Counted from the stretch's first letter, positions 24,594 to 34,564 are shown. The stretch: DNA of 48,078 bases from Eubacteriaceae bacterium (GCA_030156895.1 JASGLP010000020.1:1-48078); one strand, 5' to 3'. Translations and numbers: made by a program. The notes: generated from the letters alone by a model not told the origin.

Positions 24594-24923
24594 ATGAACG
24601 CAAAACAGAGAAAACAGCTGCAAAGAAGAATGCTGATTGCGGCAGCGATTGTATTTTTTATCGGTCTGGTTATTTATATGTATGGCGCCAATGCCCTGAC
24701 CATTTATAAACTGGAAAAACAGAAGACTGAGATCCTTCAGGGAATTGAAGACGAAGAAGTTAGAAGCAATCAGCTGGATCAACAAGTTGAGCAGATGGGC
24801 AGTAAGAGTTACGTAGAATACATCGCCAGAAAGTACCTGGGTCTTTACTACTCGGATGAAACGATTGTTATCCCGGTGATTGATGAGCAAACGACAGAAA
24901 GCGATGGTGAATCGATTGGATGA
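24594..24923 (+). CDS. DivIC/FtsB-type septum protein
   Basis: 109 residues: a short basic cytoplasmic tail, one membrane span (~14-34, ending MYGANALTIY) and an extracellular coiled coil (KLEKQKTEILQGIEDEE...), then a conserved YVEYIARKYLGLYYSDE block typical of septum-formation initiators. It should bind FtsL and DivIB/FtsQ in the divisome. ATG 24594 has GGAGGG seven bases before it; GTG 24591 is an alternative. The 3' end overlaps the following phosphatase gene. Confidence 0.85.
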   Translation: MNAKQRKQLQRRMLIAAAIVFFIGLVIYMYGANALTIYKLEKQKTEILQGIEDEEVRSNQLDQQVEQMGSKSYVEYIARKYLGLYYSDETIVIPVIDEQTTESDGESIG

Positions 24924-25857
24924 AATATTAAATCATAAAAATAAACCTAGCGCAGTGATGGATATTGGAACAAATTCTACCCGAATGCTGATTTTTAGAG
25001 AAGATCAGGGCGATTTGGTAAGAATTAATAAATCGGTACGATATACCCGCATGGGGCAGGGGGTCAATGAAAGCAAACAGCTTCATCCGGATGCCATGAA
25101 ACGCAATACAGAAGCGCTGGAAGAGTTCTTAAGGATTGCCACTGATTATGAGGTGCAAGATTTTTATATTTTTGGCACCAGTGCGATGCGTGATGCCAGC
25201 AATACGTCTGAATATCAAGCGCATGTAAAAGAGCGCCTAGGACTTGATGTGGCAGTTATCGGCGGAGAAGAAGAAGCTCAGCTGGGCTTCATGGGGGTTT
25301 CTCAGTGCTTTGATGAGAAAGTAGTAGTCTTTGATATTGGCGGCGGCAGCACCGAGTTTATTCTGGGTCAAAAGAATCAGATTGAACAGATGATGAGTTT
25401 GAATATGGGCTGTGTGCGGGGAACGGAAAGTTTTTTGCATGATGATCCACCAACCAGAGCCCAAATGAACGCCTTAAATGCGAAAATCAGCCAAGAACTG
25501 CAAGATAAGGTCAAAAGCATTATTCCAGCAGAATCCTATAAGCTGGTGGGTATTGGCGGAACAGCTACCAGCCTGTCGACGATTCAGCAAAGACTGGATA
25601 TTTATGACAGCGAAAAGGTTCATCAAAGTCTTATTACCCGTCTGGAACTGGAAGGGATAATAGCTGAACTTTCTCAAAAGACCATTGCTCAGCGTCAGAA
25701 AATCGCAGGACTTGAAGCCAAAAGAGCTGATATTATCCTGGCTGGTGCCATGATTCTACATAATATTTTAAGAGCCACCGGCAAGTTTTCCTTTACGGTT
25801 TGCGACTATGATAACCTGGAGGGTGCGGCGTTTAAACATTTTATTGATAAAAAATAA
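24904..25857 (+). CDS. Ppx/GppA phosphatase
   Basis: An exopolyphosphatase or guanosine pentaphosphate phosphatase of the ASKHA fold. Motifs: VMDIGTNSTRMLIFRE (phosphate 1 loop), FGTSAMRDASN, the GGEEEAQLGF catalytic Glu region and VFDIGGGSTEFI (phosphate 2). ~317 residues, the short single-domain form. The start is uncertain: ATG 24904, TTG/ATG 24880-24883 or ATG 24958 are in frame and none has a strong ribosome site. All but the last overlap divIC, so translation is probably coupled. Confidence 0.88.
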   Translation: MVNRLDEILNHKNKPSAVMDIGTNSTRMLIFREDQGDLVRINKSVRYTRMGQGVNESKQLHPDAMKRNTEALEEFLRIATDYEVQDFYIFGTSAMRDASNTSEYQAHVKERLGLDVAVIGGEEEAQLGFMGVSQCFDEKVVVFDIGGGSTEFILGQKNQIEQMMSLNMGCVRGTESFLHDDPPTRAQMNALNAKISQELQDKVKSIIPAESYKLVGIGGTATSLSTIQQRLDIYDSEKVHQSLITRLELEGIIAELSQKTIAQRQKIAGLEAKRADIILAGAMILHNILRATGKFSFTVCDYDNLEGAAFKHFIDKK

Positions 25858-25875
25858 AAAAACTTGAATTATCGC

Positions 25876-25904
25876 TTGACTTATTCTTTTGAAGCGAGTA
25901 TAAT
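25876..25904 (+). promoter_or_regulatory. tRNA operon promoter
   Basis: TTGACT, 17-bp spacer, TATAAT (25899-25904): the best sigma-A match in the window, 37 bases before the first tRNA, as expected for stable RNA. Confidence 0.85.
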
Positions 25905-25941
25905 AACACTTGTCCCTTGAACAAGAGGAAACAGACGAAGT

Positions 25942-26030
25942 GCCGGAGTGGCGGAACTGGCAGACGCACAGGACTTAAAATCCTGCGATTTTAACAGATC
26001 GTATCGGTTCGATTCCGATCTTCGGCACCA
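25942..26030 (+). tRNA. tRNA-Leu (anticodon TAA)
   Basis: Acceptor GCCGGAG/CTTCGGC, anticodon loop CTTAAAA, a long variable arm as expected for class II, and an encoded CCA. First of five tRNAs in one transcript. Confidence 0.95.
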
Positions 26031-26045
26031 CTTAAAATTTAATGA

Positions 26046-26122
<77 letters not shown>

Positions 26123-26138
26123 AACAAATTCTTTTTAT

Positions 26139-26215
26139 GGCGGCGTAGCTCAGTTGGCTAGAGCATACGGTTCATACCCGTAGTGTCAGCGGTTCGACTC
26201 CGTTCGCCGCTACCA
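26139..26215 (+). tRNA. tRNA-Met, elongator (CAT)
   Basis: GGCGGCG/CGCCGCT acceptor with a G-T first pair, anticodon loop TTCATAC, CCA encoded. A lysidine-modified Ile tRNA with CAT is the alternative, but the body resembles elongator Met. Confidence 0.88.
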
Positions 26216-26242
26216 TAAAATTCATTATAACAGCTTTTCAAA

Positions 26243-26317
26243 GGCCCCTTGGTCAAGCGGTTAAGACACCGCCCTTTCACGGCGGTAACAGGAGTTCGAT
26301 TCTCCTAGGGGTCACCA
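26243..26317 (+). tRNA. tRNA-Glu (TTC)
   Basis: GGCCCCT/AGGGGTC acceptor, anticodon loop CTTTCAC, T-arm AGGAGTTCGATTCTCCT, CCA encoded. Confidence 0.95.
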
Positions 26318-26338
26318 GTTTAATATTTTTATTTTTGT

Positions 26339-26414
26339 GGTCGCATAGCTCAGCTGGGAGAGCATCTGCCTTACAAGCAGAGGGTCACAGGTTCGAGCCC
26401 TGTTGCGACCACCA
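26339..26414 (+). tRNA. tRNA-Val (TAC)
   Basis: GGTCGCA/TGCGACC acceptor, anticodon loop CTTACAA, CCA encoded. A T-run follows directly, 25 bases before tilS. Confidence 0.95.
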
Positions 26415-26448
26415 TTTTTTTACCCTGTTTTAGATAGTTGGAGAGTCA

Positions 26449-27846
26449 ATGGAAAAAAAGGTGCTTCATTACATCCATGAAAATGATCTTATTACGGCTG
26501 GCGATCATGTGCTTATCGGAGTTTCCGGTGGAGCCGACTCGCTGGCCTTATTGCATTTTTTGGACCATTATAAAAAAAAATTAAAAATAAATGTGGCGGT
26601 TGCCCATCTCAATCACTGCCTGCGGGGAGAAGCGGCGGATCGTGATGAGGGACGAGTCAGGGATTTTTGTCAGGAGCATGAAATTCCTTTTTTTTCAGTC
26701 CACAGAGATGTAAAAAAAATTGCGTCAGAGCAAAAGATTTCAATTGAAGAAGCTGGTCGTCAGGCCCGCTACGCATTTTTCGAAAAAGTATCTCAAGAAC
26801 AGGGCTATAACCGGATTGCCCTGGGACACCATCGGGATGATCAGGCTGAAACCATCTTGATGCGTTTGATTCGAGGAACCGGCATCAAAGGAATTTCCGG
26901 CATTCGCTCGAACCGGACGGTGATTCGCCCCTTTTTGGCGGTGTCCAGACAGGAGATTCTAGATTACTGTACGGCCAAGTCACTTATTTACTGTACAGAT
27001 GAAAGTAATTTTTCTAAGGCCTATACGCGGAATAAAATCAGACTGGAACTGATGCCGATGATTCTTACGATAAACCCTCTGGCTCAGACGCATTTTTGCG
27101 AGTTCGCGCAAATTGCCAACGACTATGAGGACTTTCTGGAAGATTATTTGGAGCGTATCGAAAAAAAGATCATCCGCAAGAATAAGGACGAGGTACTGAT
27201 AAATCGTGAACTTTTCCTGCGGGAAAAAAAGATCGTCAGACAAGCCTTACTGCGCTCTGCACTGGCTCTTTTTAAGGGTAGTTTAAAGGAAATTGAGTAC
27301 AATCATATCATTGCCTTCGAGCGTTTAATTGAAGGCGACAAAACAACAGGAGAAGTCCACTTTCCTTTAGGTGTCAGAGGGGTTCGCCGTTATGGTGCAA
27401 TCAGTGTCGAAATGGCGGCTGAAAAAGAAGTAAAAATACCAAAAACAATCCTTCCTGACAAAACCTATATTCTTTCATCTTATCATCTGATTGTTGAATC
27501 AGAACTTCTGTCGGAAAAGCAGTGGGACGAGATGAAAAATGATTTTTTCAGGAAAGATCTTAAAAATCATAGTGAAAAAGTATTTGACTATGATAAAATA
27601 AAGGACACCCTTTTAATTAGAACTCGGGAAACAGGCGATTTCTTTTATCCTGTAGGAATGAAGGGGAAAAAGACGCTAAAAAAATATTTTATTGATAAAA
27701 AAATAATCAGGCAGAGACGGGATCAAATTCCGCTTTTGGCCATTGGAAATGAAATTATCTGGGTTATAGGTTACGCTGTTAATGGTCGATTGCTGGCTGA
27801 TGAACAGACAAAAAACCCGATTCGTATAAAAATTACATTATGTTAG
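26449..27846 (+). CDS. tilS: tRNA(Ile)-lysidine synthase
   Basis: TilS converts C34 of the CAT-anticodon tRNA-Ile to lysidine, with ATP and lysine, so that it reads AUA. 465 residues. The PP-loop GVSGGADSLALLHF is at 24-37, followed by HLNHCLRG and LGHHRDDQAETILMRLIRG, both diagnostic. A C-terminal TilS domain near 385-465 (RTRETGDFF...KKTLKKYFID) is present. It lies just behind the tRNA cluster and before hpt, the classical order. Confidence 0.95.
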   Translation: MEKKVLHYIHENDLITAGDHVLIGVSGGADSLALLHFLDHYKKKLKINVAVAHLNHCLRGEAADRDEGRVRDFCQEHEIPFFSVHRDVKKIASEQKISIEEAGRQARYAFFEKVSQEQGYNRIALGHHRDDQAETILMRLIRGTGIKGISGIRSNRTVIRPFLAVSRQEILDYCTAKSLIYCTDESNFSKAYTRNKIRLELMPMILTINPLAQTHFCEFAQIANDYEDFLEDYLERIEKKIIRKNKDEVLINRELFLREKKIVRQALLRSALALFKGSLKEIEYNHIIAFERLIEGDKTTGEVHFPLGVRGVRRYGAISVEMAAEKEVKIPKTILPDKTYILSSYHLIVESELLSEKQWDEMKNDFFRKDLKNHSEKVFDYDKIKDTLLIRTRETGDFFYPVGMKGKKTLKKYFIDKKIIRQRRDQIPLLAIGNEIIWVIGYAVNGRLLADEQTKNPIRIKITLC

Positions 27847-27855
27847 GAGAAAAGA

Positions 27856-28392
27856 GTGAGAGCCGATATTCAGGAAGTTTTGGTGGACGAAGCTGCTTTG
27901 AAAAAGCGGATCAGTGAAATGGGTCAGGAGTTAACGAAAGCTTATCAGGACAAAAATCCTTTGTTGATTGGTGTTCTTAAAGGCAGTGCGGTTTTTATGG
28001 CTGATTTGATCCGAGTCATGGATGTGCCCATGGAAATTGATTTTTTAAAAGCCTCCAGTTATGGAAATGAGGCTAGAAGTTCGGGAACAGTACAGCTTAA
28101 AACTGATATTTCGATGGATGTGAAAGATCGTTATATTCTGCTGGTTGAAGATATTATCGACACAGGCAATACCCTGAAGTTTCTGATGGAGAGTTTTGAA
28201 ACAATGGGAGCCAGGGAGGTTAAAGTTTGTTCATTGCTGAATAAGCATGAACGACGGGAACAACAGGTCACGGCTGATTATATCGGCTTTGAAATTCCCA
28301 ATGAGTTTGTTGTGGGGTATGGCCTGGATTTTGCTCAGAAATATCGGAATCTGCCATATATCGGCATACTAAAAAAAGAAGTATATGAATAA
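27856..28392 (+). CDS. hpt: hypoxanthine phosphoribosyltransferase
   Basis: It salvages hypoxanthine or guanine with PRPP to IMP or GMP. 178 residues, usual length. The PRPP motif ILLVEDIIDTGNTL has the catalytic acidic pair E98-D99. LIGVLKGSAVFMADL near the start and GYGLDFAQKYRNLPYIG near the C-terminus are typical of HPRT. The start is GTG 27856, nine bases after the tilS stop, behind TAGGAG. It is followed by ftsH as in Bacillus. Confidence 0.95.
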   Translation: MRADIQEVLVDEAALKKRISEMGQELTKAYQDKNPLLIGVLKGSAVFMADLIRVMDVPMEIDFLKASSYGNEARSSGTVQLKTDISMDVKDRYILLVEDIIDTGNTLKFLMESFETMGAREVKVCSLLNKHERREQQVTADYIGFEIPNEFVVGYGLDFAQKYRNLPYIGILKKEVYE

Positions 28393-28414
28393 ATGATGAA
28401 GGGAGAGATTGATT

Positions 28415-30268
28415 TTGAATAAATACCTTAAGATGATTGGCTTTTATATGGTGATCCTGCTGATTATTGTGGTAGCGGTAACTTTTTTAAATCCTGTTCA
28501 GGATGAAGTGACCACAATTATTTACAGCGACCTGTTAACTGAACTGGAAAATAATCAGGTTCAGGAAATTGAAATTAATAATGCTAAAGTAACCGGGGTT
28601 TTAAAAAGTGGTGAGCAGTTTGAATCCATTGTTCCTCAGTACGTGATTGATGAACAGGTTACACCGTACATTTTGGAAAATAATTTACAGGTTACGATTA
28701 CTGAACAACAGGATTCCTGGTGGATCTCTTTAATACCGTCAGTGGTCATTATTATTCTGATGGTCGTCTTTTTTATGGTCTTTTCACAGCAATCAGGCGG
28801 TGGCGGGGGCAAAGTGATGTCCTTCGGAAAAAGTCGGGCCAAACTCCATGTGGAGGGCGAAAATAAGGTCACCTTTAAAAATGTGGCTGGTGCTGATGAG
28901 GAAAAAGAAGAACTGGAAGAAATTGTTGATTTCTTAAAATCGCCTGATCGCTATCGCAAGTTAGGTGCCCGAATTCCCAAAGGTGTGCTTTTAGTGGGTC
29001 CTCCGGGAACTGGTAAAACCCTGCTTGCTCGTGCGGTGGCCGGGGAAGCTGCGGTACCGTTTTTTACCATCTCAGGTTCGGATTTTGTGGAAATGTTTGT
29101 TGGGGTTGGAGCTTCTCGTGTTCGTGACCTTTTCGAAACTGCTAAGAAAAATGCGCCCTGTATCCTTTTTATTGATGAAATTGACGCTGTTGGTCGTCAT
29201 CGTGGAGCCGGTCTTGGCGGTGGTCACGATGAAAGAGAACAGACCTTAAATCAATTACTGGTTGAAATGGACGGGTTTGGAGTCAACGAAGGAATTATCA
29301 TTATTGCAGCTACAAACCGACCGGATATTCTTGATCCGGCGCTTTTAAGACCGGGACGATTTGACCGTCAGGTGACGGTTGGTGTGCCGGATGTCAAAGG
29401 CCGTGAGGAAATTCTAAATGTTCATAAAAAAGATAAGCCTTTAGGCGAGGATGTTGATTTACAGATCATCGCCAAGGGGACACCAGGCTTTACCGGTGCT
29501 GATTTGGAAAACCTGATGAACGAGGCGGCCTTATTATCGGCTCGTAAACAGAAGAAAATCATTAGCATGGTGGAACTGGAAGAAGCGATTAAACGTGTTA
29601 TTGCCGGACCGGAAAAGAAGAGTAAAGTGATTAATGAAGATGACCTGGTTATTACCGCCTATCATGAAGCGGGTCACGCCATCGTCTTGCACTTGCTTCC
29701 CGAATGTGATACTGTCCACGAAATTTCAATTATTCCTCGTGGTATGGCAGCAGGTTATACCCTGTCCCTGCCTGATAATGACCGCCAGCATATGAGTAAA
29801 ACAAAGCTTTTGGAAAATGTCTGTGGACTACTTGGTGGCAGGGCGGCAGAAAAGATTGCCCTTGATGATATTTGCACTGGTGCCAGCAACGATATTGAAC
29901 GGGCGACTAAACTGGCTCGCAGCATGGTAACTGAATGGGGTATGAGCGAACATCTAGGACCAATGACATTTGGCCACTCTGATAGCGGTGAAGTCTTCCT
30001 GGGCCGTGATATCAGTCGTTCTCGTAATTACAGTGAAGAAGTTGCTGCTGTTATCGATAAGGAAATCCGCAATATTGTGGAAAATGCTTTTGAACGTGCA
30101 TGTGCGATTCTAAATGAACAGCGTGATAAACTGGAAGAAATTGCTCAGCGTCTTTTAAAAGATAAAACAGTGACGGGGGAAGAATTCAAGGCGCTCTTTG
30201 AAGGACTGCCAATTGAGGAAGCAGAAATCGTTGAAGTTGTGGACGGTGCGACCGAAATTACTGAATAA
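28415..30268 (+). CDS. ftsH: ATP-dependent zinc metalloprotease FtsH
   Basis: A membrane-anchored hexameric AAA protease for membrane and regulatory proteins. Two N-terminal spans (~5-25 and ~105-125) flank a small external domain. In the AAA domain, GPPGTGKT is at ~195-202, followed by [14 protein letters not shown] and the second region of homology [18 protein letters not shown]. The zinc site HEAGH is at ~417-421. 617 residues. The start chosen is TTG 28415, nine bases after GGGAG; TTG 28409 in the same frame is too close to it. Confidence 0.95.
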   Translation: MNKYLKMIGFYMVILLIIVVAVTFLNPVQDEVTTIIYSDLLTELENNQVQEIEINNAKVTGVLKSGEQFESIVPQYVIDEQVTPYILENNLQVTITEQQDSWWISLIPSVVIIILMVVFFMVFSQQSGGGGGKVMSFGKSRAKLHVEGENKVTFKNVAGADEEKEELEEIVDFLKSPDRYRKLGARIPKGVLLVGPPGTGKTLLARAVAGEAAVPFFTISGSDFVEMFVGVGASRVRDLFETAKKNAPCILFIDEIDAVGRHRGAGLGGGHDEREQTLNQLLVEMDGFGVNEGIIIIAATNRPDILDPALLRPGRFDRQVTVGVPDVKGREEILNVHKKDKPLGEDVDLQIIAKGTPGFTGADLENLMNEAALLSARKQKKIISMVELEEAIKRVIAGPEKKSKVINEDDLVITAYHEAGHAIVLHLLPECDTVHEISIIPRGMAAGYTLSLPDNDRQHMSKTKLLENVCGLLGGRAAEKIALDDICTGASNDIERATKLARSMVTEWGMSEHLGPMTFGHSDSGEVFLGRDISRSRNYSEEVAAVIDKEIRNIVENAFERACAILNEQRDKLEEIAQRLLKDKTVTGEEFKALFEGLPIEEAEIVEVVDGATEITE

Positions 30269-30281
30269 AAAATAATTTTTA

Positions 30282-30309
30282 GAGCCGTTAGCTGATAACG
30301 GCTCCTTTT
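30282..30309 (+). terminator. ftsH terminator
   Basis: Perfect 9-bp stem GAGCCGTTA (30282-30290)/TAACGGCTC (30296-30304), then CTTTTAT. The weak T-run suggests partial read-through to the following genes. Confidence 0.7.
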
Positions 30310-30322
30310 ATATGGAGGAAGA

Positions 30323-30700
30323 ATGGACGAGATACTTGAAAAAACTTTTACAGTTTCTAAAGATGATACCGCCCGATCATTAACTAGTGGTGGACTTGAA
30401 GTGTTGGCGACCCCCCGTCTGGTGGCCTGGATGGAAAACGTGGCATATGAGGGGATTGAAAGTCTGATGGCTGACGGCGAAACAACAGTTGGCATCAGTA
30501 TGGCAATTAATCATCAGGCGGCCACGGCGGTTGGCGGTCAGGTCAGCGTTGTAGCGACGTTGACGGAAATTGAAAAACGGCTTTATACATTTGTGATCGA
30601 GGCCTTTGATAATCAGGAAAAAATTGCCCAGGCAAGCCATCAGCGGGTCAGAATCTCAGTCGACCGTTTTCTTGCAAAGGTCAATGAAAAGCTTAAATAG
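30323..30700 (+). CDS. hotdog-fold thioesterase (FlK-like family)
   Basis: 125 residues, the size of a single hotdog domain. The pattern TPRLVAWMENVAYEGIESLM followed by TVGISMAINHQAATAVGG is that of the fluoroacetyl-CoA-specific thioesterase-like family, in which a Thr-His-Glu type site hydrolyses short acyl-CoAs; E39 and H69 region residues fit. The natural substrate is unknown, and most relatives do not act on fluoroacetyl-CoA. It lies ten bases before coaX, the first committed gene of CoA synthesis, which suggests a CoA-recycling role. Confidence 0.8.
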   Translation: MDEILEKTFTVSKDDTARSLTSGGLEVLATPRLVAWMENVAYEGIESLMADGETTVGISMAINHQAATAVGGQVSVVATLTEIEKRLYTFVIEAFDNQEKIAQASHQRVRISVDRFLAKVNEKLK

Positions 30701-30709
30701 GAGAAAGTC

Positions 30710-31483
30710 ATGATACTGGTAATTGATGTAGGTAATACCAATACCGAACTGGCGGTAATGGAAGGTGATAACATTTTGAATTCCTGGCGTTTTGTAACTA
30801 AAACACCGAGAACATCTGATGAATATGGTGTGCTGATTAAAGGACTGTTTGAATCAGCAGGGGTTGATCTGAATAAAATCGATGATGTGATTATTGCTTC
30901 GGTCGTGCCGAATATTATGTACTCTCTTAATAACGGAATTAGAAAGTATTTGGATATCAAACCTTTAGTGGTGGGACCGGGTATCAAGACTGGAATGCCC
31001 ATTCATACCTCGGATCCATCAGAACTGGGGGCTGACCGGATTATTGATGCGGTGGCGGCTTACAAGCTCTATGGCGGACCGGTTGTTGTGATCGACTTTG
31101 GGACGGCTACCACCTTTGACTACGTGGATGCAAGCGGAAAATTTGTTGCAGCGGTGACTACTCCTGGTATTCAGATTTCCATTGATGCCTTATGGAATAG
31201 TGCGGCCAAACTGCCCAATATCGAAATTAAAAAGCCGGAAACAATCTTGGCTAAGGACACAGTGACCTCTATGCAGGCGGGGCTGGTATATGGCTATATC
31301 GGCCAGGTAGAGTACATTATCAAACAGATCATCAAGGAGACCGGAGTTGATGATATGAAGGTCATTGCAACCGGTGGTTATGGTCGAATGTTTTATCAGG
31401 AAACTGAAATGATAAAAGTTTATGATCCGCAGCTTTCGTTAAAGGGTTTGAAAATTATTTATGACAAAAACAGAAAAAAATAG
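30710..31483 (+). CDS. coaX: type III pantothenate kinase
   Basis: CoaX phosphorylates pantothenate, the first step of CoA synthesis, and is not inhibited by CoA. 257 residues of the ASKHA fold: VIDVGNTNTELAVM at the start, PSELGADRIIDAVAAYKLYG and VIDFGTATTFDYVDASG in the middle, and GLVYGYIGQVEYIIKQI. ATG 30710 follows AGGAG. Its 3' end overlaps dusB by 23 bases. A good CoA supply matters in acetogens. Confidence 0.94.
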   Translation: MILVIDVGNTNTELAVMEGDNILNSWRFVTKTPRTSDEYGVLIKGLFESAGVDLNKIDDVIIASVVPNIMYSLNNGIRKYLDIKPLVVGPGIKTGMPIHTSDPSELGADRIIDAVAAYKLYGGPVVVIDFGTATTFDYVDASGKFVAAVTTPGIQISIDALWNSAAKLPNIEIKKPETILAKDTVTSMQAGLVYGYIGQVEYIIKQIIKETGVDDMKVIATGGYGRMFYQETEMIKVYDPQLSLKGLKIIYDKNRKK

Positions 31484-32462
31484 AGATTTGATTGAAAAAC
31501 TTTTTAAAAGTGAGACTGTCCCGCTTTTTTTGGGACCCATGGCGGGATACACCAATTTGCCCTATCGGATTATGGTTAAATCATATGGTGCCGATGCCGT
31601 TGTAACTGAGATGATCAGTGCCAAAGGTTTATACTATAAGGATTATAAAACAGCAGATTTGATGGTTACAGATGCTTTAGAAGCACCGGCTGGCCTGCAG
31701 ATTTTCGGATCTGATCCGGAAATTCTGGGCTTTGTTACAAAGGAATATCTGAACGCCAGCAGCTTTGATTTTTTAGATTTTAATGCTGGCTGCCCAGCTC
31801 CCAAAATCACCAAAAATGGTGAAGGGTCAGCGCTTTTAAAAAAGCCTGACCTGCTTTATCAAGTAGTTGCTGCTCTGGTTGAAAATTCCGAGAAGCCGGT
31901 AACGGTTAAAACCCGGATTGGCTGGGATGATGATTCAATCAATATCATTGAAGTGGCAAAAGGCATTGAAGCGGCAGGTGCCGCTGTTTTATTTATTCAT
32001 GGTCGAACAAGAGAAGCGTATTATTCGGGGCGGGCAAATTGGGAAATTATTGGACAAGTCAAGAGCAGCCTGAAAATTCCAGTAGTTTTGAATGGTGATA
32101 TCTGTTCCGGATCGACAGCAAAAAGAGCCCTTGACCAAACGGGAGTTGATGGCCTGATGATCGGGCGCGCGGCGATTGGCAATCCATTTATTTTTCGCGA
32201 ATTAGCACACTTTTTAAGAACTGGGGAAGAACTGCCGGATTCAACACCAGAAGAACGCTTAAATGCGGCTCTGGCCCATATTGAACTGCTATCATACCTG
32301 AAAAATGAGGAAGCGGGTCTTCGAGAAATGCGCAAGCATTTAGCGGCTTATATAAAAGGCATGCCCCATGCCACAAGCTTAAGAGATTCAATTTTTAGAG
32401 CTGCGGACAAGACGGCAGTTATTACTTTATTAAATGAAATGATTGAAAAAGTGAAGTCATAG
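31461..32462 (+). CDS. dusB: tRNA-dihydrouridine synthase (DusB type)
   Basis: An FMN enzyme that reduces uridine to dihydrouridine in the tRNA D-loop. 333 residues. TIM-barrel motifs: FLGPMAGYTNLPYRI (23-37), the catalytic Cys111 in NAGCPAPKITKNGEGSALL, TVKTRIGW, and IHGRTREAYYSGRANW. GLMIGRAAIGNPFIF binds the FMN phosphate. The ATG lies inside coaX and has no strong ribosome site, so translation is probably coupled. The stop is inside a bidirectional terminator. Confidence 0.93.
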   Translation: MTKTEKNRDLIEKLFKSETVPLFLGPMAGYTNLPYRIMVKSYGADAVVTEMISAKGLYYKDYKTADLMVTDALEAPAGLQIFGSDPEILGFVTKEYLNASSFDFLDFNAGCPAPKITKNGEGSALLKKPDLLYQVVAALVENSEKPVTVKTRIGWDDDSINIIEVAKGIEAAGAAVLFIHGRTREAYYSGRANWEIIGQVKSSLKIPVVLNGDICSGSTAKRALDQTGVDGLMIGRAAIGNPFIFRELAHFLRTGEELPDSTPEERLNAALAHIELLSYLKNEEAGLREMRKHLAAYIKGMPHATSLRDSIFRAADKTAVITLLNEMIEKVKS

Positions 32463-32476
32463 ACTTCACTTTTTTT
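32446..32476. terminator. bidirectional terminator between dusB and folC
   Basis: AGTGAAGTC (32450-32458) pairs with GACTTCACT (32462-32470), with A-run before and T-run after, so it can work on both strands. It contains the dusB TAG and reaches the folC stop. Confidence 0.85.
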
Positions 32477-33773
32477 AATTCAACCGATTTCTGATATGAG
32501 TCCGGGATTCACCGATCATATAAAGCGAGCCGACAAAAACATTTACAGCATCCGTATCAGAAAGATCAATGCTTTCAACCGCTTCTTTAATGGTGTCGTG
32601 GAAAGTCACTTCTTTCTGGTAGCTGTCCTTAATCAGCTTAGCCATTTCCTGCGCCGGCAAAGCTCGATCGCTGTTGGGGGTTAAGGTATGGATATTTTTG
32701 GCAATAGGAACCAGATAGGTCAGTGATTCTTCGATATCTTTGTCTTCTAGCATGCCGAAATACAGATTAATATTTCGATTCGGAAAATAAAGGTCCATAT
32801 TTTTGACAAAGGCCTGAATACCGTTAGCGTTGTGAGCACCATCGATTAAAATGACCGGTGATTCACTAAAAATTTCGAACCGGCCAGGGAAAACCACTGT
32901 AGCCAAGGCTTGGGTAATGGCTTCCTCAGGGATAGTGTAACCCTTGTCTTTCAAGAGGGCAATAACCTCTAGGGCGGTCAGACAATTGAGTGACTGATGG
33001 CTGCCTAAAAGTCTCAAATCAAAGCGGTTTAGTTTTAAGTGTTGACCTAAATAGTTTAAGGTTTGATAAGCAGTATGATGGTCAATAATTTCGATATCAG
33101 CCGGATTGACATAAACGACTCGGGCATTTTTGCTTTTTGCAAAATCTTCAATAGCTTTTAGGGCTTCCGGTTCCTGGGGATAGACGACTACATCAGAATT
33201 ATCTTTAATTATGGAGGCTTTCTCGAAGGCGATTTCGCCTAAAGTAGTACCCAGATAATCGGTATGATCCATGCTGATACTCATGATAACGACAGCTAAT
33301 GGGTTTTCAATGATGTTGGTAGCATCCAGACGGCCGCCCATTCCAACTTCAAGAACCACCAGATCAACCTGTTCCTGATAGAAATACTGCATGCCAACGG
33401 CTGTTACCATTTCAAATTCAGTGGGATGGGGTTTGCCCTGTTTAAGCATGATTTCAATCCGCTCTTTGACAAAGGCGGTTGCCGAAACCAGACCGTCATC
33501 ACTGATCGGGCAATTATTGATCTGAATGCGTTCATTAAATTTTTCCAGAAAGGGCGAAGTAAAAAGTCCGGTTTTATAACCAGCTTCTTTTAAAATGGTA
33601 GCGGTCATGGTTGAGGTTGATCCTTTTCCGTTGGTACCGGCAATGTGGATAAATTTAAGCTTTTTTTGTGGATTGTCCATGGCATCCAGCAATTCGGTCA
33701 TGCTTTCAAGCCCTAGACGGGTGCCAAACTTGTGGGTCGATTCGATATAGGATATGGCTTCGTTGACGTTCAT
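32475..33773 (-). CDS. folC: folylpolyglutamate / dihydrofolate synthase
   Basis: FolC adds glutamates to folates, which keeps the cofactor in the cell and is needed by the tetrahydrofolate branch of the Wood-Ljungdahl pathway. 432 residues, Mur ligase family: the P-loop HIAGTNGKGSTST (43-55), TSPFLEKFNERI, EVGMGGRLDATN and DGAHNANGI are all present. ATG 33773 has GGAGG located at the very end of the upstream gene, whose stop is directly adjacent, so the two are coupled. Confidence 0.94.
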   Translation of the reverse strand: MNVNEAISYIESTHKFGTRLGLESMTELLDAMDNPQKKLKFIHIAGTNGKGSTSTMTATILKEAGYKTGLFTSPFLEKFNERIQINNCPISDDGLVSATAFVKERIEIMLKQGKPHPTEFEMVTAVGMQYFYQEQVDLVVLEVGMGGRLDATNIIENPLAVVIMSISMDHTDYLGTTLGEIAFEKASIIKDNSDVVVYPQEPEALKAIEDFAKSKNARVVYVNPADIEIIDHHTAYQTLNYLGQHLKLNRFDLRLLGSHQSLNCLTALEVIALLKDKGYTIPEEAITQALATVVFPGRFEIFSESPVILIDGAHNANGIQAFVKNMDLYFPNRNINLYFGMLEDKDIEESLTYLVPIAKNIHTLTPNSDRALPAQEMAKLIKDSYQKEVTFHDTIKEAVESIDLSDTDAVNVFVGSLYMIGESRTHIRNRLN

Positions 33774-34352
33774 TTATACCTCCGGAACGGAACAGCAGTC
33801 ATTAAAACAGGATTCAGTAACCATGTAATCGACACTTTTGTCATGTGGATCCATGGGGATTTCGTCAAAGACAAAATCATCACGAACCAGGGCTACTGTT
33901 TTACAGTCAGGGCTGATGGTTTCCAGAAATCGGTCATAATAGCCGCCGCCGAATCCCATCCGATTGCCGTCAGGGGTAAAAGCACAGCCTGGAACCATAA
34001 CAAGATCGACCTGCTTGGGATCGACCACACGGATGCGATCTGGCTTCATTTCCAGAATCCCGTAGTGACCTTCCTGCAGATCGTCCGGAAAATTTTTAAT
34101 TTCCGATAGAGTCAGGGTGTGATCACAGGCGTTGCAGATGGGTGCAACAACATGTTTGCCGTCTTTAAGGGCTTGTTCAATCAGCTTGTGGGTGTTAATT
34201 TCGGTACCGAAACTGACATAAACCATTAGCCAGCTGGATTTTTCATAAATTTCGCTTTTTAAAAAATTGTCTACGACCATGGCATCGGTATTGGTGCAGT
34301 AGATTTCTTTGCGGCGACTAAGGGTTTCTTTTCTAAAGGCATTCTTATCCAT
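33774..34352 (-). CDS. 5-formyltetrahydrofolate cyclo-ligase
   Basis: It converts 5-formyl-THF to 5,10-methenyl-THF with ATP and so returns this storage form to the active folate pool. 192 residues. The family signature RMGFGGGYYDRFL is at 131-143, and VPGCAFTPDGN precedes it. The C-terminus is slightly extended and Cys-containing. It forms a two-gene leftward unit with folC; both support one-carbon metabolism, which is central in an acetogen. Confidence 0.93.
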   Translation of the reverse strand: MDKNAFRKETLSRRKEIYCTNTDAMVVDNFLKSEIYEKSSWLMVYVSFGTEINTHKLIEQALKDGKHVVAPICNACDHTLTLSEIKNFPDDLQEGHYGILEMKPDRIRVVDPKQVDLVMVPGCAFTPDGNRMGFGGGYYDRFLETISPDCKTVALVRDDFVFDEIPMDPHDKSVDYMVTESCFNDCCSVPEV

Positions 34353-34564
34353 TACATTCTCCTAAGACAAAAGTATTTTAGGCCATCTTGTCAGCCTAAG
34401 CAGGCGGTAAAATATTAAACATATTATATCACAGTCCCGGGCAGGGGGAAAAAGAAGTTAATAAGAATTTTTGCACAATATTGCTTTTAAAATCGACCAT
34501 TGCAGGTTATACTAAAAGAATATGGTAAATAATTTACTCTATTTAATTTTTGTAGGAGAAAGAA